A stretch of 64,000 bases of DNA from Urechis unicinctus (GCA_034190875.2 CM067354.1:44145275-44209274), one strand, 5' to 3'. Shown: positions 1 through 14,607, counted from the first letter of the stretch. Made by a program: numbers and translations. The notes: generated by a model not told the origin, from the sequence alone.

Positions 1-465
1 GAGCTAAAAGTTTAGCTTGTCGTTTTTTAAATGACATAACATAAAATGGGTGCCCATTTGTTTCAGCGAATCGCTGGCTGAAGCAAATCTCATAACTCTC
101 ATTGAAAAGCCCGATGACTCCAGTCGATATGCATTGCTGTAACGTAGGTTGGGGTCAACTCTATGGGACTTCAATTGTCAAACTATTATCGACATGATGG
201 CGTTTTTCTTAATTAAAATGCAGATCGAGTTGCAACTTCAGTTAAAAACTTTAGGCATCAACCTCAATCATATGCACCTTTGATGAGTCACCTGGCCAGC
301 TGAGCGCTGACGAAAATTTTTAATAGTATCCTTATTTCTTGTTTCCCATCAAACAAAGGCTGATTGGACCATCCCTTTTAATGTATTGAAATTTATTCCT
401 TTTCATTATTAGAATTGTGAACTTTATATACGGTCGTATGTAAGGTAATCAACATAACAGAACTA
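1..465. other. Non-coding stretch, nothing recognised
   Basis: AT-rich sequence without a credible reading frame, splice-site pair or repeat that I can see. Confidence 0.5.
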
Positions 466-481
466 ACTACTACTACTTCTG

Positions 482-540
<59 letters not shown>

Positions 541-603
541 GCTACTACTACTACTACTACTACTACTGCTGCTACTGCTGCTACTGCTGCTGCTACTACT
601 ACT
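466..603. repeat. (TAC)n trinucleotide microsatellite
   Basis: About 45 units of TAC/ACT, with scattered TGC variants towards the right end. It lies outside any gene I recognise. The interruptions at the right end suggest an older, partly decayed edge. Confidence 0.95.
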
Positions 604-1200
604 TCACTTCTACAACCACTACTGCACCCACTGTTTTTATTCTTCTTTTTCTAATACTCAACTCGGCGTTGTAGACACATTTGCTGTTTCATATCATTTA
701 CTCGACTTGACCGCGATGTTGCGCAGGTCATGATGCATTATGATAACTGCACATCTCTGTGATCAAATATCGACGAATCAACGTTATGATATAAAATATT
801 TACGCCATTCATTTTAAACAATATTCAGGCTATTGTTGTTGTTATGTCATTTTTATGTAATTTATATGCAAAGCATATATTAAAAACACCATAATATAAA
901 TTAAATAGCCAATATCTTAATGTCGCAAATATCACCATCTGTCGATTTACGATAAACAGCGCGATTCGAAAGTCAAAACTTGTTCCTGTAAATTTGGGAA
1001 TATGGATGTCCTCTTTCCAACGGTATTTAGCTTATTACAATTCATTCACTTCATTTAATCCAAACGCATCTATGATATCTAACAACTTTTGTAGGTATGT
1101 CTTAGCTCACTTGTCTCGAAGATATTGTTGAAAGAACGTGATTGTTTGCGAGAACATGTAGGAACTTGTCATTATCATCAATTCAATAACTGCTTATAGT
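604..1200. other. Non-coding stretch, nothing recognised
   Basis: AT-rich sequence between the microsatellite and the 3' end of the LINE. I see no coding, RNA or repeat signal. Confidence 0.45.
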
Positions 1201-2865
1201 AATAGTAGTAATAGTAATAAGTTGGAAATAAGGCTAGAGCCTGTAGGTCCAATCTGGGCGTTTAGACTACAAACAACTATAAACCACTGCTGGAGACATG
1301 TCCGGGGGAAGGATCAGGGGTCGGACGGAAGGTAGTATTGGTGGGCGGTCCAGAGGCTGTCAAGGCGTGCCTTGAAAGCGTTGACGGAGGGGGCTGTGGC
1401 CACACCCTCGGGGAGAGAGTTCCAGTCGGAAACCACTCTCTGGCAGAAGAAGTTCCTCCTGCATAGGCGGGTGCTGAATTGCTTTAAAATCTTGAGGGCA
1501 TGGCCGCGGGTGCCTGGCGCTGGTGCTCGCTCGAAAAAGTCAGACATTTGTACTCATGCATGATTTTATAGGTCTGAATCATGTCTCCTCGGCGGCGCCG
1601 GTGGTGGAGGCTTGGGAGTTTTAGGTGGCGTAGCCTATCTGGGTAGCTTAAATCCCTTATCCCGGGTACTAGCTTAGTGGCTCGTCTCTGCACCCTTTCT
1701 ACCAATTCTTTGGCCGTCTTGAGTAGGGGCCCCCACACCGTGTTGCAGTATTCTAAATGAGGGCGGACGTATGCCTTGTGGAGCAGGGGCAGCGAGACTT
1801 CATCCAAAACGTAAAACGATCTCTTGATGACAGCGAGGATGCTGCTGGCCTTCTTCGCCGCTGTGGCAGTCTGCTGGCGAAACTTGAGATCCACATCAAC
1901 GATTACCCCAAGGTCGCGTTCATGTTGTACGGGCTCGATCGCCGAAGTGCCGATGTGGTAACTGTAGCCTGGGTTGTTCGGACCAATATGCAGCACCTTG
2001 CATTTGAGGCGGTTGAATGGCAACTGCCATGTGGCGGACCAGCTATCGAGTCGGTCGATGTCGTCTTGGATGCTATCCTGGTCGGCTTGGGATGCAATGG
2101 GGCGGCTTATCTTCGAATCATCGGCAAAGAGGCGGCAGAAGTTGACGGTGCAGTCTGGGAGGTCGTTAATGAAGATGACGAATAGGACCGGCCCGAGGAC
2201 CGATCCCTGTGGGATTCCACTCGTCACAGGACGCCATGATGACAGCTGGCCATTGACTACTACTCGCTGGCGCCGATTTGCGAGGAACTTCTTGATCCAT
2301 TGGTGGCAGGCGCCGTCGATGCCGTAAGCTGTTAGCTTGCTGAGAAGGCGGCCGTGGGGGACGGAGTCGAATGCTTTGGCGAAATCGAGGTATATGCAGT
2401 CGACGCACTTGCCATGGTCCAGGGCGTCGGTCCAGGCTTCGAGGGTTGATAAGAGTTGTGTTGCGCAGGAGCGGCCTGGCACAAAACCATGTTGTTCATC
2501 TGCGAAGAGATGGTTTCGGCTCATATGGTCAATGATCGCGTCGCGTATTATTGACTCGAGAACCCTCGATCCCAGAGCGGTGAGGCTAACTGGGCGGTAG
2601 TTGCACGGCGATCTCCTGGAGCCCTTCTTATGGATTGGGGTGACATGGCCTACTCTCCATTCAGCGGGGAAGTCGGAAGCAGTGAGGGACAGTTCGAAAC
2701 ACTTCTTGAGGGGGGTGGTCAGTCCGGAGGAGCATTCCTTGAGGATGCGGGGGTGCCATCCGTCGGGCCCAGGGGATTTACCAGGCGAAAATTTCTTCAG
2801 CTTCTCTTCGATTTTCTTCTCCGAGATTTCGATGTTGGACAGTGGATAGTCGACCTTATGATAGG
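1195..2865 (-). mobile_element. 5'-truncated CR1-like LINE (reverse transcriptase)
   Basis: Non-LTR retrotransposon read on the minus strand. The translation from about 2860 downwards gives a reverse transcriptase: KSPGPDG, then VTPIHKKGS and YRPVSLT, then GFVPGRSC, FDSVPHGRL, SGIPQGSVLGP and the catalytic FADD box (LFADDSKI), then the thumb region typical of the CR1/jockey group (RRATKLVPG, then LPSLHHRRRRGD). The long frame (1484-2860) and the C-terminal frame (1314-1547, ending SVNAFKARLDSLW) overlap and are offset, so there is one frameshift near 1548 and the copy is dead. The 3' end runs into short TAA/TAG tandem units at about 1195-1222, as expected of CR1-type tails. The endonuclease and ORF1 are absent. 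The element stops at an inverted-repeat transposon that abuts it at 2866. CR1 versus a sister clade is not settled. Confidence 0.88.
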
Positions 2866-5289
2866 CAGGTAGGGGACGACCCTCGATTGAAGTGATGCAC
2901 TCCGAACGAAGTGAATTCCCTTCGATTGAAGTGATTTAACTAACAAAGGGTGTGCAACAAGTGCGGTTGAATATTCAGCCATTATTGTAAACGAAACATG
3001 AAAAACAAGTACTAGATTACCATTGCCAAATATTTACATATTTCTGTATTATTATCCTGGTAAGAGATAATCAATCAATCAGGAAGTGTTAAAAATAATC
3101 AATCTGGATGTGGCAAAAGAAAAAAAATGCCTCAGCCATAGTGGTCCCCGGGGTCTGGCCGGGGACAGTGGAGGGTGCAAATGGGTGTTTTCCCTGTTGT
3201 GTGGGGATGGTCCCAATATTTTTAGTGCTATGACCCCCATCCCTAGAAAAAGGCATCATATCCCGGTGTTGTCTGTCCTTGTCAACTGCAATAATAGCAA
3301 TTATTTAATGACTGATACTCTGTCAGTCTATGATCTCCCCTAGTAGTGATGTGGGTAAACTGCTCAACTTTCATTATGTCACTGCTGCTTTTTGTTTCAG
3401 TTTTAGTTTAAGCTATCATGGCTGAGCCTGAGAAGCAAATCCAAAAAGGATCCCAAAGTCAAAGTCTGGCTTAATTTAAAAATATGTGTTGACAGTTCCA
3501 AGTTACATATCCAATCATGGATGCTTTTAATATGTTCGAGGTGCATGCACCAATGATCTTACAAATTAGTTGAAGTCTTATTGACTGATGTTTGTTGAAC
3601 TGAAGAGATCCAATGTGTTGTTTTGTAGTTTTTGGCGTATTTTCATTGCCATTGGCATTTCTTAGTTTTTCACCATTACAAGCTGATGCATCAAGGATAT
3701 CTGTATGGTGGTGATTTTGACTTTTTTCATGGCATAAAATGGACATGGTAAATATGTTTTCACACCTAATGAGTACATTTATATTAGCAAAAGTCAGTAC
3801 AATCATATTCATTTGTTACTTTATAACAGAAGTAAATGTCAGCTTAAGAAGTAATTTTCTATCATCACTTAATATCTCATAGAGTGACTACTAAAGCAAA
3901 GTTTGTACCATAGATTTTGCAATGATACACCTGTAGGAAGAATTTTGCTGTCTTCCTTAACGTATTTTGGATCATTCAATCCCAAATGATAGGCCAATTG
4001 AGCTATTTGATCATCATTAAGATTGTGCGCAGTTTGGGGATCATCCAAAATTATAACTGTCTCTGTTTGGACACCTATGTGACTGAAGGAGGGGGTTTCA
4101 ATTTCTGCCTGCTCTTTAGGGTTAGTGTAACTGTGGTCTTGGTCCATTTTCTCTTTATGAAGTTCTGGATGCAATTTGAGGATTTGTTGGTTGTGACTTA
4201 TGATGATGGGTGCTCGATGACTTTCCTCTCATCTTCAGCAATGTATCTTTCATTTGTTTTGGGGCTTTTTGAAGTGGACCTCCATCTTCCAGCTCAACTT
4301 CCCAAAGTTTGTGCAAAGATTCACTGGCTCAACGCTTTTTAAAACGGCCAGCCGTAATCAGGGATGAGTATGTTCCATATCTAACCTGTAAAAGCACAGT
4401 GTTATATGGGTATATTTACTTAGACTTCAAAACTTCTACTGCCTCAACTGCTCAAGTGCTGTTGATAATTGGAGTTTAATTGAGTTATTAAAAAAACAAA
4501 GGGGGAAAGATTCAGGCAATATTTAAAAGGCCTTTTTGTATTTAATGCCATAACCATTTATTATATGTACTGTTCACATGAAATCAGATGTTTTGAATAG
4601 CCCAACAGACCAACGTGAGGTTTTATTACCTTATTACCAAAAGGAAGTGCAGCAGCATCTCCCGTACTTGGTTCGCAAGAGCTAGTTTTTAATGTAATAT
4701 CTCTGCAATAAGCTGTTAGATATTGATTTAGTTTGATGAAGTTGTAGATAAAAACCTCATCTTTCAGATGACACCTATCCTGATACAGTCAGCAGAGTCA
4801 TGTTAAACTACAGATGATCCCTGGGAAAATAGAGCAGATATATACGCAACAGTAGCTAGTTATAAATATAGATATTTCTAAAATAGGTCAGTAGATTTTG
4901 ATTTTGGTCAGTGAATTTTAGATTAAAACCTCACCTTTCAGATAAAACCAGTCCCAACTCTGCCAGATGACTTATGAGTGTTCCATGGTTAAAACAATCG
5001 AGACCTTGATTTAACAGGAGCCAAATCGACACGAATAAAACTACGGAACTTCGTTCCAAGCAACCTTTTGTAAACAAAACCATGTGCTTTAGGCACTTTT
5101 GAAATGGTCCCTCGCAATTTGACCTCTAAACCAATCAGAAACGTGCTCACATATGTGTAAGTGTCCATTTTATAACAGTGGGTATGATTTGCCAGTGGCA
5201 CATGTTTACATTCTCGAAAATCACTTCAATCGAAGGGAATTCACTTCGTTCGGAGTGCATCACTTCAATCGAGGGTCGTCCCTTACCTG
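2866..5289. mobile_element. DNA transposon, 2.4 kb, ~71-bp terminal inverted repeats (copy 1)
   Basis: The left end starts CAGGTAGGGGACGACCCTCG and the right end is its reverse complement. The arms match over about 71 bp (2866-2936 and 5219-5289) with one mismatch, so this is a recent copy. The flanks carry a target duplication: ATAGG if the element starts at C2866, or GATAGGC if it starts one base later; the palindromic end bases make these indistinguishable. Inside each arm the motif TCGATTGAAGTGAT occurs twice, a probable transposase-binding repeat. The interior holds a decayed frame at 3869-4174 and no intact transposase. A second copy lies at 9010-10576 and shares the right-hand ~400 bp. 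Superfamily uncertain; P-element-like is possible from end and duplication length. Confidence 0.85.
3869..4174 (-). pseudogene. Decayed ORF inside DNA transposon copy 1
   Basis: Open frame of about 100 residues, acidic and polar, containing FSHIGVQTET. A similar GVQTE-type linker is, as I recall, seen behind THAP domains in THAP/P-element-like proteins, so this could be a relic of the element's transposase. The frame upstream (about 4175-4340) is broken. No catalytic motif is visible, so the assignment is weak. Confidence 0.25.
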
Positions 5290-6000
5290 ATAGGCACAGG
5301 ATATTTGTACGGAAGTCGTAAGGATACGCCATGTATCTTTATATGGGCTATTCGAATGGCTTCCGTACGAAAAAGGCTTGTGATAGGCTATTTCAGTATT
5401 TGTACAACTGATCTCATAGCGTCTGTTGGTCGAACTCAACAGTAGCCATGCACGACGTTCATTAACGGTAGGGCGGTCAAACGATGCGCCGATTTTGTTT
5501 GGACAAGCCGTTTTTATTCCGTTTAAGGCTCTGATGTAACTGGCAGCCGACGGCGAACGATTAAACGGCAGACTTTGCTGTTTAGATATGTTGTAGATAA
5601 AGATTAGTTCTTTCATATTCAATCATATAGGCGAATGGGAATAAAGCGTAAATATTACCCGAAAATGGCAAAATGTCGTCATTCTCGGGGCCCTTAATAT
5701 CGTGGCGGGATTTATATGGTTGACAGAAAATCGTCGTACGGGCTGAATATTTATCACAATCACATTTAAACTACAGAATGTTGAAGAAAAATAAAAACGG
5801 TATTCTGATCCGAGTGAATGGCATTGAAATCGATATTTAAAAGCTGTATAATCCGTGGCTTTCTGCTTCAAATCCGGATAACTCGTCGGTATTTTTACAA
5901 ATTCACCCCATTCACTCGGCTTCGGGAAGAAGAGACTGTCCCTCCCACAATGGCTTTTACAGCTTTTTGATTGGTTAAATATTCAGCCCGTAGCCCTCCG
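5290..6000. other. Intergenic sequence with a short inverted repeat
   Basis: Contains a short inverted pair around GTACGGAAG (about 5308) and CTTCCGTAC (about 5361). An open frame on the minus strand (5295-5622) has no recognisable domain. Otherwise nothing recognised. Confidence 0.4.
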
Positions 6001-6077
6001 ATGAACCAACCATATCACGAGGAGCTGAAAACAATCCCGCGCGAAATTCGTTTCCGCGTGGACTTTCGTAAAGCACG

Positions 6078-6168
6078 ATGTCGTCAGCCGAAATTTCAGC
6101 GAGTAACAACTCGTTTAGTTACTCTAAATTAGTAATGGCTTCTGCAGCAGGTGTGAAAGTTTCTAATG
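6078..6168 (+). CDS. Candidate first coding exon, possibly of CNTLN
   Basis: An ATG at 6078 opens a frame starting MSSAEISASNNSFSY and running to ASAAGVKVSN, closed by a good donor (AATG/GTGAAT at 6168/6169; an alternative donor lies at GCAGCAG/GTGTGA). Upstream is GC-richer sequence with CCAAT-like elements (ATTGGTT near 5980; AACCAACC near 6004), which looks like a promoter. The exon ends in phase 1. That would fit the CNTLN exon at 14.6 kb if the acceptor after GCAG at 14611 is used. Nothing in the peptide is diagnostic, and further small exons could lie between. It could belong to another gene. Confidence 0.33.
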
Positions 6169-9009
6169 GTGAATTATTTATATATTTATGTAATAAAATA
6201 AGATCGTCGGTTGTATATGTAACGATGTAACGCCTCCATGACCATATTTAGAAATTTTAAGTTGGCGGCATTGCACGCCGGGGGCACTTATTCTACCAAA
6301 TTGGTTTAACAATTGTTTTTGTGAAATGTATTCAAAAATAATTATTTTTAATGTAGAATCATTCATCACTGATGTTGATTCGAAAAATATTATGAGTTGT
6401 TTGGGTGTTTATTTGGTTGTAACAAGTTCAGAATTAAAAAAAATCCTGACCCAGTAATCCCCCCACCCGCCTTGCTTGCCAACGCCCGATGCGTGCATTT
6501 TAAAGATGGCGGGTCTCATCCCCATGGCGGAGCGGGAGCATTTTTGCGTGTGATGTCAGTTTTCGTTTGGAATAGATACGGTGGCGCATTTTAACATATA
6601 ATCACAGTAATGTAACATTTCAGCATACAACCAAGACAGCTGTTTGTTATATACGATGGTTGGGGTGCATATGGCACTGCTTATCCCAGCCCCGGTCGGA
6701 CGGTAATATAAAATGTCTACTCAGACGTGTAGGGCTGTGCTTATACAAACGCATGACATGGTCCGAAAAGATGGGATATTAATGGAGTGTCCACTATGTT
6801 GTGAAATATTAACACTGTGCTATAATCATATGTGCTTTATTCCAATGTTATACTTATTTGAGGTCAAGTCAAAGAGACATATTCAATAGTATATTTGTAG
6901 ATGTACATAGTGATAGCAGTCTAAAAACTTGACAAAGACTGCAAAAATTCTGTTCCATGCTGCGTTGTATTGATCCTAATATTATTTTCCCACGTATTAC
7001 TTTTCTATCCCAGCATTTACAGTCTTGCACAGACACTTAGATTAAGTTAAGGTATGTGAACCCCTGTACCCCCAAAAGTGTGATTTGAGTGAGCCCAAAT
7101 ATCTACCTCGCTGCAAGAGCATAGGTATTATTACAGAAATTGATATAGTTGCCACAAACCATGAGAACATGTCAACCAAGCTTCTCCCTGCAAGAGATCT
7201 GACAAATCTGCTTGTGTTTGAAATTTTCAACTACCTACAAAACCACAAACATCGCCACAATATTTTCTCGGATTTCATCTTTGGTCACTTTGCAGTTAAG
7301 CCTTGCCCATCATCAACGTTGTGGACCAAAGCCGTTCGTAAAACTCAAGCTATGCAGAAAATGAGAGGAAAACAACGCCAAATTTCAGATGATGTGGTGT
7401 TTGATCTACCTGAGAATAAAGCAACTGCAGTCAAAACAAATGCTGAAGAGAGGGATGTTTGTGCAGGGGGCTCATCAAATACCTTAAGATCGATCACCAA
7501 GCCAACAGCAGTCACAACAAAATTCGTACACAACACAAAAATTTTGCCATTGGTTGAATGCAATTATTATAGTATTTGCTTATAAATGTCTTTATAATAG
7601 AAAGATAAATGTTGGTGCAGATGTGTGTCAGCCAAATGTGAGCATAAATTTGTCAGGTTATTTCTTTTGTGCGGAAATTCCCCTGCACCAATTCTCAATA
7701 ATTTCAGCGGGTACACATAGTAAATAGTTGAGGATTGACACTTAAAGCTTCACAAGTTACATTTTCAATGTGTATTTATGCAGTGTATAAGCTGTTCCTA
7801 TTCTTTGCAAAGTATCAAAGGGGTATGAGTAATATTTTCTACACAATAAATGTTTTCGTCAATTTCCCCCCCAAAAATTTCCATCAAAAATATTACCGAT
7901 GCCCGACCTTAATATGGCCTCAATATACATATATGGAGCAATTAAGTTATTAAAACATTCCCTCTTGACAATAACAGCATGCTGCACTGCATACATGAGT
8001 TTTAAGGCTAATGGATGGGGTGTTTTGGGTGAAAAATATCTCTTTACCATCAATAAAGCCAAAAAAAATTGCGGAATATTTTCATGACATACCTCCTTCC
8101 AAAAGCTCTCATCTAATAACTGGGTCCAAATAAATGATGCAAAACTTCCTAATGATACAACTGGATGTTAACTTATTAATAACTGGTAGTTTTAGGGTGA
8201 AACAGCAAATATTTTTTCCAATATGAGCAAAAGTTTACCACATATTGTAAAAATCCTTTAAAAAAGTTAGATTTTTGGTCATTGAATGATAATTAATATA
8301 GAAAGTAGTATTATAGTGGGAAATAATTGGTATAAGGCCTCACAAACTAGTACTTTTAAGGTCCACACGGCTGTTATTTATCTCAGTTGATCAAATAACT
8401 TGTTTCATAATTCAGCATTGAATTATGGGCATTCAAAGTAGACCTATAATCGAAAAAATGGACCGGACACAAAATACCATTTTCCACAGTCCGTAAATCC
8501 TAAAATCAATTTAACCATAGAGTTGTATGTTTTAAATTTGTCTAAGGAGCTCCCAAACATGCCATTTAGTATGAAACATTGGTCTATAATGATCTAGTAT
8601 AGATATAATGGCAAACCAAACTTGCCTCATATGGGAAACAGGGAGTTTGTCAAGCGCTTGTCCAAATTATGTGCCATTTTTGGACCATAAAAATCGCAAT
8701 AACTTTCTAACGGATCAACATATTTCAAAAATGAAAACAGTTTTGATATGCCCAAAGTGAGACCTTTCAAATGAACTAATAGCATATTTGATACAAGCAT
8801 TTTGAAATTTTGATTGACCACCCTATTAACGGTATATATTTATATTACCGTCGTGCGTGGCTAACTCAACATATGTGTTGATGTGGTAGACCTACAATTG
8901 AGCTTATCGGGGAAGCAAATGTCCGCCGGAAGTAACCCCGTAGCGACGGATCTTTGGTGAAAACAAACACCTGTCAAGCATTGTTAATATAAGCTATCTG
9001 ATGGTTTAC
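6169..9009. other. Non-coding stretch with one unexplained open frame
   Basis: AT-rich. A frame open from about 7085 to 7585 (plus strand; first ATG at about 7169) contains HKHRHNIFSDFIFGHF and a polar tail. I do not recognise it, and it lacks clear splice sites or codon bias, so it may be a relic transposon exon. The rest shows no gene. A partial copy of the palindromic mini-element seen at 9311 lies at 8827-8863. Confidence 0.35.
8827..8863 (-). mobile_element. Partial copy of the 48-bp palindromic mini-element
   Basis: The stretch ending TATATTACCGTCGTGCGTGG, followed by CTA, matches most of the reverse complement of the element at 9311-9358, with the far arm degraded. Confidence 0.6.
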
Positions 9010-10576
9010 CAGGTAGGGGACGCTGATTGAAGTGATATACGTCGATCGAAGGAAAACCCTTCGATAAATTGAGCACCATACAGCAGTTAAATATTTAATC
9101 TGCGATTGAAAACGAAACACATTACATGCTTTTTATCAGTAAATATATGATCATTCGTAATATTCAACATGAAACCACTATTTTTCTGATCAGAATAAGC
9201 ATTCAAACTATTATAATGTAAACAGTCAAGGAAAAGACTGACCAATAGGTATGCGGTCCCCGGTTTCATTGGTGGGGCTGGTGTACAGGTGTAGGCAGGT
9301 AGGGGCAGGGTAGCCGTGCACGACGGTAATATAAATATATACACGTCGTGCACGGCTAGGGGCAGGGTTGGTACAAGGCATTATATCAAGTCCTTGGTTG
9401 ATGGTTCTCTTCTAAGTAGTTAGATATGTTTTATTACTTTATGATTTGGCTAACTATTTAATAAAACATATTGTCCAAATCCCAACTCCAGAAAGCAGTT
9501 TCCCTATTCAGTCTTTGGCAACTCCTGTGCTAGTAAAGGATCTCTTAGGTATAAAAAGTTATACAAAAGTGTTTGTATGGTATCAAAATGAGCTTGCAAA
9601 CATTTTATATTTCTAATAGTTACATCACCTGTTAGGTGTTGCAACTAAGGTGTCATTAATGTTAAGAAGGAATTCCTTCTTTTCATTTGCAAGGTATAAA
9701 TATCATGATTGTTTCTTTTGATGTAACTGCTTTAGTGGTGTTTCTCATGTTTGCAGGCATGGCTAGTTGAAGCATCAGTACTGAACTATGATTGTAACTC
9801 AATTAATTGATATCAAAGAACGATGTCCAAAGAAGGAACAACGTCAGGAATAATTCTGTTGAATTTGCTACCTTCACCTGTGCAAACAATGATGAGTTTG
9901 GTGTAAGATTAGCCATTGACAGAGCATGCCTATTGGTACATCAACAAAGTGTATAATAGAGCTGTCCAATAAAGATCACACACCATAAGCTAATTATTCG
10001 GCCAATACTGCACCGAAGAGAAAGATAGGTAGCTAATTTTTAATTAACACACACCTTTATATGTATAAATATATATATAAGAGGCATGAAGTACATGTAC
10101 TGGTAATGGGTAATATGGAGTCCTCTGGGTTTTGAGATGGTGCCTCATTACAATGAATGGTATCTCGGTAATAGGACGGTAGATTTTAATTTAGTTCAGT
10201 AAAGTTACAGACTAAAGCCTCGCCTTTAAGATAAAAGTAGTCCCAACTCCGACCGATGATTTGCTAGTTTTCCAGAGATGATAGAAAGTAAAGATCCAGT
10301 ATCCGGTGACGCTTTCGTGCATGAATTTAGCCACTTCACTTCGATTAAAAGGCTGTTTGTTCGCTCTAGGCACGTGCTTTTGCGATTTTGGAGATGGCCC
10401 CTTTTGTGTTCGCCTCAACCAATCGGAAACATGTTAACATATGCACCAAATGGTATTTTATAACAGATGAGTTTATTTGCTGGTGCAATGAGTTCTGCTT
10501 TGTAAGAGTCACTTCGATCTAAGGGTTTTCCATCGATCAACGTATATCACTTTAATCGGCAGTCATCCCAAACCTG
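9010..10576. mobile_element. DNA transposon, 1.57 kb, same family as copy at 2866 (copy 2)
   Basis: The ends start CAGGTAGGGGACGCTGATTG on the left and, inverted, CAGGTTTGGGATGACTGCCG on the right, flanked by the duplication TTTAC. The arms are more diverged than in copy 1 (about 50-55 bp with roughly ten differences), so this copy is older or a different subfamily. The right-hand ~400 bp aligns with 4870-5289 of copy 1 (both carry a block like CCTTTAAGATAAAAGTAGTC). No transposase frame is seen. It has itself been hit by a 48-bp palindromic element at 9311. It is probably non-autonomous. Confidence 0.8.
9311..9358. mobile_element. 48-bp perfect-arm palindromic mini-element with target duplication
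   Basis: TAGCCGTGCACGACG and its exact reverse complement CGTCGTGCACGGCTA flank an 18-bp AT-rich loop. The immediate flanks are direct repeats GGGGCAGGG (9302-9310 and 9359-9367; 11 bp if the TA is counted). This is the signature of insertion, not of a transcription terminator. It is nested in DNA transposon copy 2. Confidence 0.75.
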
Positions 10577-11600
10577 TTTACTTGCTTTTCCATTGTTAGA
10601 TCTCCTTAATATCCGTTACAATTGTCACGCCGAGCATATAACTATAAGTTATGAATGTAAACAAAGAATTCCATCGGAGAGAGACCATTTCACTGCGCTG
10701 TTCGTCTTAACAAGACTACTCCCGAGTAGCCCAATAGACCAACGTCAGGTTTTATCACCTTGTCGAGTGCATGCAGCACTCCCTTACTTTGAAAAAAACT
10801 ACTCCCGAGTACTCGCCTCTTGTGCGCGTTCATTTATGATTTTATGGTTGATTATGTATTACAGAGCTATAAAATACACAATCAGTGGAAAGGGAAATTA
10901 TAAAAGTTGAATATTTATCGATGAAAACACTGATTCGTCTGATTTTGTAATACCTTTTGTTGCCAACTTTTGGCACGAGCAGTGTCCAGGTCTTGCTTTG
11001 CATAGAAAAACGAATGACTACAAACAACATTTTTGTTCTTGATTTATAGTGTGTATAAGTTTGGATTTCATGTTTAATAATGAACCACATTCAAAAGATT
11101 GGTGCTTGGTTTGTCAATTATTAACAATTGCATTGTCAGCATCACCATAATCATAGGGTTCATTGTACCTTTATTGTTACATTCTATTTTAAACCATCAT
11201 GTTCACCATTAGTAAAACCAGAAAATAACACACTGGTACCAGGTGCAGCACCTTAGATGATTCAGTTTCATCATGGAAATTTACTTATTTAAAAAAAATA
11301 TACCACCGTAATACATTTCCCTTACATCACCAAGATATGATCATCTTCTTCTAAACTAGAAAGTTAGTACAAGCAGATTCAATTAGTTTTCAACCAAAAT
11401 TTATTACTAAATTGATAACCTGCTCACAAGCGAAACCAGTCGCACATGAAAACATGTACCACAGTTGTGTGGCAAGATTAGGAAAAATTGGTAATAGTAT
11501 TGTGCAATAAGCGTTTTCTGTTTGACTTACAATAAAAGTGTCACAAAATGAAAGCGTGATTAATTATTGATTACATATTGTAGTTGTTCACTGAAACTCA
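10577..11600. other. Non-coding stretch with one copy of a dispersed motif
   Basis: Near 10727 the block CCCAATAGACCAACGTCAGG closely matches 4602-4621 inside copy 1, so transposon-derived sequence extends a little past the right end of copy 2. Otherwise no signal. Confidence 0.4.
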
Positions 11601-11639
11601 TAGTATCCAGATTTGTCAAGAATGTCAAAGGTGAGAGAA

Positions 11640-12290
11640 CTTTTGTTATTCATGCAAGCTGGTTGACAACTCACCCTATTAGGTAGATAAATTGATAGTA
11701 TGCCATTCAAAGTTTAATAGGATTGACCAATCATGGTTCTCAGTGGGTTGTCAGCATAACGTATTAAGTTGATTGACTATTGGTAAACTTGAGTTGACTA
11801 TGCATAAGATTATGTTGGTATACTGTATGTATTTGGTTGGGTTTAAGATTTGTGACACTCGGGTGGACCTCATGTAGAGGTCTCTCAAGGTTAATCACTT
11901 AAGGTATGCATCTTGAGGTAGAAATGGGTTGACTGGTGGTTAGAAAAACTTGGTTGGTTAAGCAGTGGGTTGACAACTGATATTCAAACTTTACTTTTCA
12001 GAAGTTCGGTTGGTTGAAACCTCCAGGTATTATGATGGGTTGACTTATCTCAATTTATATTCAGTGTAGGTACAAAATGGGTTGAGCTATCATGACAATC
12101 AGTGGGTTGACAGCTGTGAGTATTCAAATGGTTGACTCGTCTCAATATTCAGTGTGGTGACAGATGTGGATATTCTTATGGTTAACTAATTATATTTAAA
12201 GCCAATTGGTTGAGTGTTCTAGATATTCGACAAGTTGATGTATGGAAATATTCTGGAAGTTAAAAACGTGGGTGGACCAATCCGTCTGAT
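11640..12290. repeat. Degenerate tandem array with TGGGTTGAC core
   Basis: About a dozen irregularly spaced occurrences of GGTTGAC or TGGGTTGACA, separated by 35-65 bp of partly similar sequence (often CAGTGGGTTGACAGCTG). This reads as an old, decayed minisatellite. No open reading frame runs through it. Confidence 0.65.
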
Positions 12291-14598
<2,308 letters not shown>

Positions 14599-14607
14599 TT
14601 ATAACAG

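Noticed and set aside
1757-2327. Plus-strand open frames of 117-142 residues
   Set aside because: They are antisense to the LINE reverse transcriptase, whose motifs are unmistakable on the minus strand.
7085-7585. 166-residue plus-strand open frame as a gene
   Set aside because: The nominal start is not ATG, no domain is recognised, and no convincing splice sites flank it; kept only as a note in the spacer entry.
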